Assembly: GCA_963789885.1 (NCBI GenBank)
Contig: CAWBNB010000040.1
Coordinates: forward strand, 1-64,000
Source: DATEDA01 sp963789885
GTDB taxonomy: Bacteria; Pseudomonadota; Gammaproteobacteria; Burkholderiales; SG8-39
Direction of reading: 5' to 3'
Length of the DNA: 64,000 nucleotides
The translations under genes were made by a program, and so were the position numbers. Shown in pieces: positions 1-8,256 of this stretch. Within the stretch, counting starts at the first letter, position 1. The number at the start of each line of letters is the position of its first letter. A model generated the notes under the pieces. It saw only the letters and a list, made by a program, of their open reading frames with translations. It had not been told where the DNA came from and did not search any database.

Positions 1-57
1 GTGTCAACCCCCGCACCGGTGCTGGCTCTCCGGGCAGGGGCCTTCGGAATCCGCCGC

Positions 58-315
58 TCAATCCGCCGCAGAATCCGCCAACTCTCCTGTCCGCCGCGCG
101 TGCCACGCCTTGAGATTGCGCCGCCCGGCCTCGCCACATCGGGCTTTGCCTTCCGGCGTGCGCGGTCCGGTGCTCCAGCCGCCGTGCCAGCGACACAGGA
201 GGCGACCATTCTTGCAGCGGCGAACCTCCAGCCTGACGCCACACGGCAGACCGCGCCGGTTCGTCGCCTGACACAGGCCGTTCGGGAATAGCTTTCGCAG
301 TGGTGTTCCGGCCAT
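58..315 (-). CDS. Small Cys-rich protein with HGG-STGPRTPEGKAR motif
   Basis: An 85-residue protein with four cysteines and a histidine (CQATNRRGLPC, then C-x15-C, then WHGG) followed by the block STGPRTPEGKARC. Small proteins with this Cys/His plus STGP-TPEGKAR signature are common in proteobacterial genomes, often in phage or mobile-element contexts; their function is not established. The ATG at 313-315 gives an intact short frame running to the stop at 58. No operon partner is visible. The family assignment is by motif recall only. Confidence 0.6.
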   Translation of the reverse strand: MAGTPLRKLFPNGLCQATNRRGLPCGVRLEVRRCKNGRLLCRWHGGWSTGPRTPEGKARCGEAGRRNLKAWHARRTGELADSAAD

Positions 316-375
316 AGGAGTCTATTGCGCGCGCGGGCTCAAGCCGATCTGCGTAGCCTGGGCGTTCTCCCCGCG

Positions 376-774
376 CTACTTCACCCACTGGTACAGGGGC
401 TTTCCCTTGTCCACGATGTGAACCGTGTAGAGCCTCAGGGGCTGATCGCCGACTACCTTAAAACCTGCATGAGGCACGTCGCGCAGGTTGGTCGATGATC
501 CGCCAGTCTGGAGCATTATCGGGTCCTTTCCCGGAACTGCGATGAGGGCGCCCTGGATAACGTAGATTGTCTCAATGCCGTGATGCGAATGTCTGGGCAG
601 TTCCTCACCGGGCTTGACTTCGGTGATCGAAGTGATGACCTCGATCCCGGGCGCCCCGGACAGATCATCCCGTCGTATCTCTTTGCGGCTCTGAGAGTCC
701 TGAGCGAGCGTGGGTAGACTTACCAATGCAGCGACGATGGATGCACCTACGAGAGACGCGCGAGCCGACTTCAT
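376..774 (-). CDS. Secreted cupin-domain protein
   Basis: A 132-residue protein with an N-terminal signal peptide (basic start MKSAR, hydrophobic core to about residue 22, cleavage near LAQDS). The rest is a single small beta-barrel cupin. Motif 1 is visible as PGEELPRHSHHGIETIYVIQG, supplying two or three His and a Glu as metal ligands, and a weaker motif 2 contains DVPHAGFKV. It therefore probably binds a divalent metal in the periplasm; no substrate can be inferred. A GGAAACC-type purine stretch lies just upstream of the ATG. A second secreted cupin (2192-2590) lies 1.4 kb away in the opposite direction; the two are only distantly alike. Confidence 0.8.
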   Translation of the reverse strand: MKSARASLVGASIVAALVSLPTLAQDSQSRKEIRRDDLSGAPGIEVITSITEVKPGEELPRHSHHGIETIYVIQGALIAVPGKDPIMLQTGGSSTNLRDVPHAGFKVVGDQPLRLYTVHIVDKGKPLYQWVK

Positions 775-1024
775 CTTGGTTTCCTCCCTTTACATGGGAA
801 CAATAGAGTAGGACATCGACCCTGGAGCGCGTTTTCGCGTGCATGATACCGGCATTGCTCGCGGCGCCGAGTCGCCGGCGGTCCGTCGCGCGCTACCGCG
901 TCAGTAGGCGGCGGCGCTTCGCGAGACTCGCGCCGAATGCACGTTCGCTCCCGCGGATCTCGGGGCGGGCGCCAGGATGCGGCTTTGGGGCCGATACCTG
1001 CCCAACCGGGAGGTTATCTAATGA

Positions 1025-1087
1025 CCTCGCACCGCCACTCCTGAACCGTAGCCCCCTCACCCTCGCGCTCAAATCCGCCGGCAGCAC
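1025..1087 (-). pseudogene. Duplicated 3' fragment of the hypothetical gene at 1547-1855
   Basis: About 60 bases here closely repeat positions 1570-1630. Read on the minus strand they encode GFEREGEGATVQEWRCEVIR followed by a stop, nearly the same as the C-terminus of the intact-looking protein at 1547-1855. The upstream part of the gene is not recognisable, so this is a truncated duplicate copy. The surrounding stretch 775-1234 holds no other coding sequence I can support. Confidence 0.55.
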
Positions 1088-1234
1088 GTCACGGTTGCTG
1101 TGTTTGAACCCCAGCCCGTCACCTGAGCGTTGCGCTTGCATTTGTTCACGCATCGTGACTCTTTGTCACAGTCGGGATCATCATCTTGGTCCGTAATGCG
1201 GGGGTTCTCGGTTCAGCGTCGCGCAGATCATTAA

Positions 1235-1522
1235 ATGAAAAAATTCAAAGGATCGGTATACGTCGTCTTTCCCGCTGCGCTCCTCGATGGTTGGGAAGTC
1301 CTAAAAGAGCCCAGCGACGAATCAGTGGGCTTCGCCACGCGAGACGAGGCCATTGCCTACGCGAAAGCGCAAGACCGCTTGGACGGCGGGGCGACGATCT
1401 GGTTCGAGAACTGGTACGGCGATAGAGAGCGCTGCTTGGAAGTGCTACCGCGTGTGGGCGCAATCGCAGGACTCGAATCAATCTTCAGGGGGTTACTGCG
1501 CCGACGCTACACGGCTCATTGA
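1235..1522 (+). CDS. Small DUF2188-like protein
   Basis: A 95-residue protein beginning MKKFKGSVYVVFPA. The segment ESVGFATRDEAIAYAKAQ resembles the ATRDEAIAYAK core typical of small DUF2188-like proteins. Residues 1-65 look like a compact alpha/beta domain. The last 25 residues (after YGDRERCLEV) are arginine-rich and do not look like the same domain, so the 3' end may be frameshifted or fused to unrelated sequence. Function unknown. Confidence 0.5.
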   Translation: MKKFKGSVYVVFPAALLDGWEVLKEPSDESVGFATRDEAIAYAKAQDRLDGGATIWFENWYGDRERCLEVLPRVGAIAGLESIFRGLLRRRYTAH

Positions 1523-1546
1523 ACCCGCAATATCCTGCCATCTTGG

Positions 1547-1855
1547 TTAAGCTGGTCTTCCACTGAGTACCTCGCACCGCCACTCCTGAACCGTAGGCGC
1601 TTCGCCCTCACGCTCGAATCCCCGCAGCACCAGCACGCCATTTCCCAGGTTCGTCAGGACCGGCTCGTAGAGCTGCGGCAGTAGCAGCTTCCGGAACGCA
1701 TCACCTGACCCCAATAGCTGGGCCACGAAGTAGCGCCCATTCTTCAGCGTCAGGTAGTAAGTGCTGAGATCGCCCTCGAACGAAGGGGCGTTAGCGACCT
1801 CTCGCCATGGGAGTCTCCGGCCGCGGCGGCGCAACGGATAGACGCGGCAGCGCAA
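1547..1855 (-). CDS. Hypothetical protein (GFEREGE...VQEWRCEV C-terminus)
   Basis: A 102-residue frame. From about residue 22 it reads like a real small domain: an EGDLSTYYLTLKNGRYFVAQL strand segment, then LYEPVLTNLGNGVLVLRGFERE and VQEWRCEV. The first 20 residues are arginine-rich and probably not native, so the true start may be downstream or the 5' end may be damaged. A partial duplicate of its 3' end lies at 1025-1087. No function is known to me; it resembles small hypothetical proteins of betaproteobacterial accessory DNA. Confidence 0.5.
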   Translation of the reverse strand: MRCRVYPLRRRGRRLPWREVANAPSFEGDLSTYYLTLKNGRYFVAQLLGSGDAFRKLLLPQLYEPVLTNLGNGVLVLRGFEREGEAPTVQEWRCEVLSGRPA

Positions 1856-2170
1856 GGATCTGCTGGGCCATTGCTGTAAATATTGCCAGTATACCGCGGG
1901 CTTGGCGCGTAGCAGTCTGACCGCGGCGATTGTCCCGTCGCTCCCGGTCGCGCCTGAGTGAAGCGGACCTTCCCGGACTTCGCGTTACGGCCATTACCTG
2001 ACGTTCGCGTCTAGCTTTGACCACGCCCTTCAGGTGCTCGCGACGGGGCGACAAGACTCATCTCCGTTGAATGGCTCCCTCAGCAGATAACTTGTTCCAA
2101 GTCAACCTGCGAATCTCCGGGGCCGCTAAACTTAAAATTTGCACGGTAGCTAGTAAACAATCTCACTCGC
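1856..2170. other. Intergenic region without a supported gene
   Basis: About 315 bases between the hypothetical gene and the second cupin. I see no convincing coding frame, tRNA or repeat. The AT-richer part (2085-2170) just before the cupin probably holds its promoter, but I cannot fix -35/-10 boxes with confidence. Confidence 0.4.
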
Positions 2171-2191
2171 TTGCGAGAAATGGAGTCGACC

Positions 2192-2590
2192 ATGTTCAAC
2201 AACGGAACAAGGGTGCTTCGTTTAGCTATAGGTGGCGCCGTGTTCGCACTGGTCGCCTTTTTGGCTATCGGGATCGCCTCAGCACAGGGGGTTCCCCGCT
2301 CGTGGGTCGCCTCGCCCGACGTGTACAAGGTGGTTGCGGAGAACGACCAGTATCTTGTCATCGAGGTCACCTGGAAACCTGGGCAGCGCGACCAGTTACA
2401 TTCTCATCCTGTCTCTGCTACCTATTGGCTCACCGATTGCACGAGGCGCATTTACGCGGCTGATGGCACGGTCCTATCGCAGGGCACACGGCTCGCGGGG
2501 TCCGCCTTCGTGCAACCAGCGATTCCTGCGCACACGTTTGAGAACACTGGCAAGTCGGACTGCAAGCTCATTATGTTCGAGCCGAAGTAG
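2192..2590 (+). CDS. Secreted cupin-like protein
   Basis: I place the start at the ATG at 2192 (MFNNGTRVLRLAIGG), giving 132 residues; in-frame ATGs at 2171 and 2180 are alternatives. Residues 1-34 form a signal peptide with a long hydrophobic core (AIGGAVFALVAFLAIGIASA) and cleavage near SAQG. The mature part has a cupin pattern: WKPGQRDQLHSHPVSATYWLTD (His-x-His), then IPAHTFENTGKSDCKLIMFEPK as the second motif. It is likely a periplasmic metal-binding cupin. It is isolated: the flanking genes are an IS630 element and hypothetical DNA. Confidence 0.75.
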   Translation: MFNNGTRVLRLAIGGAVFALVAFLAIGIASAQGVPRSWVASPDVYKVVAENDQYLVIEVTWKPGQRDQLHSHPVSATYWLTDCTRRIYAADGTVLSQGTRLAGSAFVQPAIPAHTFENTGKSDCKLIMFEPK

Positions 2591-2767
2591 TTGTGACTTC
2601 GCATTCGAAACGGCAGCATTAGCCAGTAGCGTTGCGAGGCTGAGGTCTAAGGTGCGCGATAAGCGGACGGTCGCGGGCAAGCCCGGGGCCTCCGCACATC
2701 TCTAACGCGGGTGCGCCTCAGAACGTCCGCGTCGGAGTCTGCGGTGAACGTCGGCTCAGGGTCTTTA

Positions 2768-3847
2768 CCTAACTCTGTGACATCAGAACAGCTCAGCTTG
2801 CTGCCAGCACGAAGCGATAATGAGGCTGCGTCGCTGGGCCGATTTGAGCTTGCCACGGGTGGTGTGTTGGAGCTCGGCGAATGTGTCGGGACAGAAGTTC
2901 GCCAGCGCGTGGCGCTTGAGCCAGCTCCAGAGGAATTCGACCGGATTGAGCTCCGGGGCATAGCCGGGCAGGAAGTGGAGCTGAATCCGGCCTGCCGTGG
3001 AAGCGACGTAGTCGCGTACCAAGTGGCTGCGATGCGGCCGGGAGCTATCCCAGAGGATAAGCAGCGGGCGGCGCAAGTGAGCGAGGAGCGCCTTGAGAAA
3101 CTCGACGACTTGCTCTTTGGCGATGCTGCCTTCGTGCAGGCGAAAGCACATCCCGGTGAAGTGCATGCCGGCAATGAGCGAGAGCTGATGCCAGTTGAAG
3201 TGAAACTGCACCACGGGCGTTTCGCCTTTGACCGCCCAGGTGCGCACCCGCGTCGGCCGCTCCGAGACGCCGGACTCGTCGATGAAGAGGATCAGTCTTC
3301 CTTGGCGAGCGGCGTTTTTTTTAGCCCCGGCCAGGTGCGCTTGCGCCAGTGCTCGATGGCCGCGGCGTCGCGTTCCAAGGCACGTCGATCGGGCTTCTGG
3401 TTGGACAAGCCCAGCTGCCCGAGCAAGCGCCAGACGTGGACCTCGCTGTACCGCACGCCGAATTCGCGTTCGATCAACAACCGTACCCGCTTGAGCGTCC
3501 ACAGCGCTGTGGCGAAGCCGTGTGCCGTGGCGCCCTCGAGCAGCGCCACATATAGGCGTGACAACTCCGCCGCGCCCAGCTGCGATGGCCGCCCGCCCTT
3601 GCTCATATCGCGCAGCGCCTCGATGCCGCCAACGTTGAGCACATCGCGCCAGCGGTACACCGTTTGCCGCGGTGCACCTACCAAGCGGGCCACTTCTGGC
3701 GGGCTCTTGCCAGCGAGCAGCAGCCGACCGGCACGCACCCGTCGCTTGACCGCCTCCTCCGGTTTGCTCTTTGCCATGCGTTCCCCTCGATATCGTAACG
3801 ACATCGCAATAACGCATGACGAGCAAATCAGTTGTCACGAGGTTAGG
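2768..3847 (-). mobile_element. IS630-family insertion sequence, complete
   Basis: The transposase is flanked by imperfect inverted repeats: CCTAACTCTGTGACA at the left end (from 2768) and, read from the right end, CCTAACCTCGTGACA (ending at 3847). Each end is bordered by the dinucleotide TA (2766-2767 and 3848-3849), the duplicated TA target expected for the IS630/Tc1 group. The length of about 1.08 kb fits the family. Both ends and both transposase frames are preserved, so it may be recent and still active. Confidence 0.85.
2783..3777 (-). CDS. IS630-family transposase, two frames joined by a likely -1 frameshift
   Basis: The first frame starts at the ATG at 3777 (MAKSKPEEAVKRRVRAGRLL) and encodes the helix-turn-helix DNA-binding half (PPEVARLVGAPRQTVYRW). 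It closes shortly after a run of eight A residues (minus strand; plus 3315-3322). The second frame, reached by a -1 slip on that run, encodes the DDE catalytic half: LILFIDESGV, then LLILWDSSRPHRS, then LPGYAPELNPVEFLWSWLK, supplying the two Asp and the Glu. Slippage on A-runs is a known expression strategy in this family, so the split is probably programmed rather than a mutation. Confidence 0.85.
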
Positions 3848-4000
3848 TAATTCTCAATAGCTTGCGAGCGTAATTCGCGTGAGCGGACTGCCCGACGAAT
3901 GCGGCGGCGACTGTCCTGCGAGTTTGCTCATGGGTAATGCCCCGCAGTCAATTGTCGGTTGCGCGTTCCCGCGCGGATGGCGAGGGCGGGACGCGGCGGC

Positions 4001-5329
4001 TCACCCCTTCTTAACCGCAGCCGCGTCGTGCGCAGTTTCGGCTGCGCCCCAGCCGGCAGACGCTGGCCGTAGCTTGCTCATGAACTCAGAAAGCATATCG
4101 CGTTGTACCGATTTCTCTACCAGAGGAACAGTAGGCGTCGCAGTGGTTAGTTGACTGGATACCACCGGGGGGTGAACGAGTGGATGGATCTCAGCAACAT
4201 AATCACATGGGCCGATTTCAAGCATGGTGCAGAACACACAACTACCCTTCGCGCGCGAGAGGTGGCCGGTTGTGGGGTTGAAGGCAAACCGTCCGGACAC
4301 TGCCGCCGACTGAAGCTTCTGCACGACCTTGGGACGAGCTGCTGCCCAGTGAGTTGGATCGCCCGTGGGATGGGGGGCAAAGATGACATCCGCGTCCAGG
4401 GCGGTGCCATCGGGAAGCTTGCCGTAGTCGAGCGTCACCTCCTTCCCTAGCAACTCCGCGACCGGTTCGTCGACTCTTGGATCGCCCTTGGAGAAACTTC
4501 CGGTCAGTTCACCGATAAAGGCATTGGCCGTGCTCTGACTGAAAACGAGCAACACGGTTGGCAGACTTTGGAACAAGCTGCGCAGGAAATATTTTCTTGT
4601 CGCAAAGCATTCGTGAACAATACCGTCCCGTTCGGCAACTGACATGGCTGGTAGCTGAGGACTCTGCGGGTCGGGCTTGGTTGTCCACTTAGCCGATGGA
4701 CAGGCAATCATATTGGCGTAGGAGAGATCCTCCCCCACTTTCAAGCTATGCCCGTCGGGCAAATTCATCGCTTTTGCCAGGTCGTCCAATAAAGCCTGAT
4801 ACGCTTCGTACATCTTCTGCTGCTGCAGGTGTGCCTTGATCGCGCGAAAACCGTGTGTGTCGACGGGCACGTTGAGTTCAAAAGCCGAGTCCGGGGGGGC
4901 GTCTTGTGCGCTGCCGCCATATTTCGCGTAGTCCTTGGCCGACAGTTCAAGTTTGGCCGTTGAGCGATAGCGAAAATAGTGGGCAAACTGCTTGTAGTCG
5001 TCAAAGAGAGGATTCAGCGATCCGCGCGTGGCCGGCCACCAACCAGGCAGATTAGGATTGATACCGACTGACAGAATGGGCGCCTTGCGACAACCGCTTA
5101 GCATCTCCGGCACCAAGGGGGCTCGTCCAACGTATTGCAGCTGCTGCTGAATCTTTGGGGCGGGAGGCGGACCGTCGGTCCGGTAGTCGTAGCTGTGGTA
5201 GGTGCCCCACTTGCGGAAGTAAGCACAAGGGTGTGGCTTGGAGACCGGTTCTTGCGACACGCGCTGCGCATTGCAAGGCATGACCTCAAAAACCAATTCA
5301 ACCTCAGCGGGAATGTGCGTATCAGCCAT
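4001..5329 (-). CDS. Uracil-DNA-glycosylase-superfamily-like protein, second gene of a two-gene module
   Basis: I choose the ATG at 5329 (MADTHIPAEVELVFEV, 442 residues) because it overlaps the stop of the upstream gene as TAATG, a translational-coupling arrangement; a longer frame would run 88 bases into that gene. The order of conserved segments follows the UDG fold: ILSVGINPN (residues 85-93), DLSYANMIACPS (201-212, like the N-x-x-x-C-x-P segment), CFATRKYFLRSLFQSLPTVL with STANAFIG (241-272), and FAPHPTGDP (317-325, like the HPS motif). A CVFC-x7-C cluster at 364-375 could bind a metal. The N-terminal 80 residues and the Cys-containing tail are not standard UDG parts. Substrate and activity are unknown; fold assignment is inference from motif order. 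Confidence 0.6.
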   Translation of the reverse strand: MADTHIPAEVELVFEVMPCNAQRVSQEPVSKPHPCAYFRKWGTYHSYDYRTDGPPPAPKIQQQLQYVGRAPLVPEMLSGCRKAPILSVGINPNLPGWWPATRGSLNPLFDDYKQFAHYFRYRSTAKLELSAKDYAKYGGSAQDAPPDSAFELNVPVDTHGFRAIKAHLQQQKMYEAYQALLDDLAKAMNLPDGHSLKVGEDLSYANMIACPSAKWTTKPDPQSPQLPAMSVAERDGIVHECFATRKYFLRSLFQSLPTVLLVFSQSTANAFIGELTGSFSKGDPRVDEPVAELLGKEVTLDYGKLPDGTALDADVIFAPHPTGDPTHWAAARPKVVQKLQSAAVSGRFAFNPTTGHLSRAKGSCVFCTMLEIGPCDYVAEIHPLVHPPVVSSQLTTATPTVPLVEKSVQRDMLSEFMSKLRPASAGWGAAETAHDAAAVKKG

Positions 5330-6531
5330 TACAGCCCCGCAATAATCGCCCAGGTGGCCAGTGAGCTCATGATGCTCGTCCAATATCCGAACGACGTGTA
5401 GTAGTAGACCGCCCACAGGATCTGCAAGCTTTCCTTCTTAGGTTGATCCTTCAACAATCCGTTGATCTGCGGATCTGAGCAATTGCGTACGATGGCCCAG
5501 TCTGGCGTTGGCTTGCCCGAAGCTTTCCTCTCCTCAATGGCAAGACCCAGCACGGCGTCACCCATTTCGACAGCACAGCCCTCTTTCTCGAGGTGGTTCA
5601 GCGAGGTTCCGAATTCAAAGTAATCGGTCGTAAGAATTGGATGGAACTTGGGCATCTTCTTGTGATGCTGCACTATCTGGCCATCGAGCCAAATGTCTGG
5701 GTTATACGGTCGGGCGGGCTTGGGAAATCCTCCGGCGGGCTTGGTGAAACTGATAGTGGGAGGAATAAATTCCGGAGGCTCCTGAATATTGTCCTTAAAG
5801 GCGGCCATCAGGCTTGTTGCGTCGGCAAAGTGAGTGGTAGGGATTTCCCAGTCGCATTTATATGTTTTGTGGTTGAAGGACTCGTTCTTGAATTCATCAT
5901 GCAGGCGGAATTTCGCGGCGCGAGTAACCACGACATCTCCGAGATCCTGCTGCGCAAAGACTCCGCCGGCGGTGCCGACCGTGAGCAACACATCAGGTTG
6001 AGCCTCGTCGATGATCTGATGAAACATGTCTTTCACCGGCAGCGTAGAGGTGCCTGGCGCGGTGGTAGACCGGATGCCGTCCTGATTCAAGTGCAGCTCC
6101 GACTTGAAACAAATCACAGTTTTACTCTTGATCTTGGTAACGAAATAACTGCCAAGCCTACGGGCCAGTTTCGCCGGTGCGCCGGCGCGGATGAGGGGGT
6201 CAAACGCGGTGAAGTTTCGACTGTAGCGATACCACTGAGCACGGCTGATTCCGGGTGTCAACACATCGGCCAAGGCGTCTTGTTCATCGACTGTCCACGT
6301 CACGACCACAACATCTGCTTTTGGCAACGGGGCGGAAGGATCGGGTACTGGATGTATGGGCGCAGGAGTGGGTGCCAAGCCTGTAGGGAATGCTATTACG
6401 GGCTTGGCAGCTGCCTGCTTTCCTTTGGCGGCCAACGCTGCAACCGCCGGATGGAGTTCAAGGTCAATGTCTTCGATTCCCGCAGACAACAGGGCTCGCG
6501 CTACCTGTTTTTGAAACGTATAGTCGGGCAT
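5329..6531 (-). CDS. Nucleoside phosphorylase/nucleosidase-superfamily protein with C-terminal hydrophobic segment
   Basis: A 400-residue protein. After a Pro/Ala-rich N-terminal 70 residues comes a PNP/MTAN-type domain: ADVVVVTWTVDEQDAL (72-87), PDVLLTVGTAGGVFAQQDLGDVV (179-201), the ribose-site segment AVEMGDAVLGLA (320-331) and WAIVRNCSDPQ (345-355), whose Asp matches the general acid of MTAN enzymes. The active site therefore looks intact, and the expected chemistry is cleavage of an N-glycosidic bond in a nucleoside or nucleotide. Residues 383-400 (YWTSIMSSLATWAIIAGL) form a possible membrane or packing helix. Its stop codon overlaps the next gene's start. The domain resembles PNP-type effectors of bacterial conflict systems, but a housekeeping role is not excluded. 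Confidence 0.75.
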   Translation of the reverse strand: MPDYTFQKQVARALLSAGIEDIDLELHPAVAALAAKGKQAAAKPVIAFPTGLAPTPAPIHPVPDPSAPLPKADVVVVTWTVDEQDALADVLTPGISRAQWYRYSRNFTAFDPLIRAGAPAKLARRLGSYFVTKIKSKTVICFKSELHLNQDGIRSTTAPGTSTLPVKDMFHQIIDEAQPDVLLTVGTAGGVFAQQDLGDVVVTRAAKFRLHDEFKNESFNHKTYKCDWEIPTTHFADATSLMAAFKDNIQEPPEFIPPTISFTKPAGGFPKPARPYNPDIWLDGQIVQHHKKMPKFHPILTTDYFEFGTSLNHLEKEGCAVEMGDAVLGLAIEERKASGKPTPDWAIVRNCSDPQINGLLKDQPKKESLQILWAVYYYTSFGYWTSIMSSLATWAIIAGL

Positions 6532-6566
6532 GGTCCTTCCTTTGCCACCGCAGTTCCTGACGAAAC

Positions 6567-7123
6567 TTAATACAAGCCGGGTAACCCGTTCTTCACGAAC
6601 TCCGTGAGATTCTTCTCCCGCTCGATCAAGTTCAAGAAGCCATCATCATCGGCCACAGTCAGCGGGTCCAGTTCGAGGGCCTTCAATGGCACCGGTTTCG
6701 CTGCTGCAGTGACCTGCCCCTTGGCCGCCACCATTGTGAAGTCCGTCGATCGGAAGGTGTGGGCGAACGTCCAATCCGGTGGGTCCTAGTCTTGAGTGAT
6801 ATGGCAGCAACATCGGGGTCTTCGGTTTTCTGTTCCAGGTAGACGATGCGCTTTTCGCCCCCAAAAGTGAGCGATTGTCCCTTTCCCGCGCCCAGCGGCT
6901 GCATCAAATCCGGAGCACCATAGCGCGCAATTCCATTGATAAGTACCAGGCGAACCGAATCCTCCTTCGCTCTTACCCGCGCACCGTAGGCGTCCTTAGG
7001 TCTCGCATCAATAACCAGCAGATCCGCGCGTTTGTCCGCCTCTACAAGCCACCTCGAGCCGGACGGGAAAATGCGGCGAGCTCCACCATGAACTCGGGCC
7101 GCCGCGTTTCCGACCGGCTGCAC
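6567..7123 (-). pseudogene. Remnant of a metal-dependent amidohydrolase (C-terminal part)
   Basis: One frame reads KRADLLVID, then VRLVLINGIARYG and GEKRIVYLEQ, the usual C-terminal strands of imidazolonepropionase-like amidohydrolases. It then breaks; a second minus-strand frame continues downstream (DPPDWTFAHTF... LIEREKNLTEFVKNGLPGLY) to the TAA at 6567-6569. A further shifted frame upstream (RRPEFMVELAAFSRPARGGL) appears to hold the preceding helix. At least two frame breaks and the absence of the metal-binding N-terminal two thirds make it a decayed fragment. Its end lies only 36 bases before the nucleosidase gene, whose promoter may lie within it. Confidence 0.65.
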
Positions 7124-7243
7124 TATCCTCGCGGAAATCCTACGTGCGGCGAGAGAAACCAGTCAATAAGCCGGTCGCCCTAGGTCGATCACACGGTCCG
7201 ACGAACTGGGTAGATTCGTAATACCGGCACGTCGGAGATCCCC

Positions 7244-7620
7244 ATGGTTCGTCGCTGCCCCCGCCATCCGATGTTTAGGGGCCGCCACTTCGACCAGGAG
7301 ATCATCATCCTGTGTGTGCGCTGGTACGTGACCTACAAGCTCTTTAGCCGAGACTGCGCCGCCATGATGCTCGAGCGCGGCATCCGTGTCGCACCGAGTA
7401 CGGTCTTTCGTTGGGTCCAGCGTTATGTGCTCAAATTCGAGAAGCGTCGCAGTCGATTCTCTCGTCCGGCCGGCTGTTCCTGGCGCGTTGACGAGACCTA
7501 CATCTCGGTCAAGGGTCAGTGCTAGCTATATCGAGCGGTCGACAAACGGGGACGTACCGTCGACTTCCTCATGCGCCAAGACCGCGGCATCGCTGCCGCC
7601 CAGGTGTGGGTGGCGAATTC
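7244..7620 (+). pseudogene. IS6-family transposase remnant
   Basis: The first 93 codons encode the IS6/IS26-type N-terminus: FRGRHFDQEIIILCVRWYVTYKLFSRD, APSTVFRWVQRYV and WRVDETYISVKG, which carries the first catalytic Asp. A TAG at 7523-7525 interrupts the frame. The same frame continues with LYRAVDKRGRTVDFLM and then loses similarity near 7620, where another transposase begins. The second Asp and the Glu are missing, so it cannot transpose. Confidence 0.75.
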
Positions 7621-7672
7621 CTAGTATGAGCGAATCCGCCTGTGCGGTGCAGTCTTGCGTGGGACGGTGGCG

Positions 7673-8246
7673 ATGTTTACGGTTCGCCCCGTGCAAGATC
7701 TGCTCATCCTGGCCATCCACCTGCTCGTCACTTTCGCAAACTCCTGCGTCCCGGTGGCATCCGCGCCGTCGCCGCGGAATCTCTTCTCCTCAAACATCAG
7801 CTTCTGATCAGTAATCGGTCCAGACAGAGAGCGCCGAATCTGACTACGCTCGATCGCATCCTGATCGCGCTGACCACGCGGTTCGTGAATCCCCACCGGA
7901 TTCCAAAACTTGGCGTGCTCATCAGGCCGGCAACGCTGTTCAGGTTCCACAAAGCCTTGGTGGATCGGAAGTACCGCTTGCTCTTTTCCTCTCGCTGCCG
8001 TGACCGCAAACCCGGCCCCAAGGGTCCCTCGGCAGAACTCATCGCGGCGATCATTGAGCTGAAGCGCCACAACCCCCGGTTCGGCTGTGTGCGCGTCGCC
8101 CAGCAGATCTCTCATACCTTCGGCGTTGACATCGATAAAGATGTCGTGCGCCGCGTGCTCGCGAACCACTACCGGCCAGGCGACTCCGGAACCAATGGCC
8201 CCTCTTGGCTGACTTTCATCGCCCAGACCAAGGACAGCCTCTGGAG
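7673..8246 (+). pseudogene. 5' part of an integrase-type transposase, split by an IS110 insertion
   Basis: The frame starts at ATG 7673 (MFTVRPVQDLLILAIHLLVT). A single-base loss near 7735-7740 shifts it into the frame reading KLLRPGGIRAVAAESLLLKHQLLI, then GPSAELIAAIIELKRHNPRFGCVRVAQQI and SGTNGPSWLTFIAQTKDSLW. This is the N-terminal helical region of a large integrase-core (rve, DDE) transposase family. The reading continues exactly at 9643 with DLFRCESIFLRSHWVLVVMD, so the 1.4-kb IS110 element interrupts a single gene. Broken by both a frameshift and an insertion. Confidence 0.8.
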
Positions 8247-8256
8247 ATTCTATGGT

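Noticed and set aside
1791..2054. 87-codon minus-strand frame before the second cupin
   Set aside because: Arg-rich with no recognisable domain and no ribosome-binding site.
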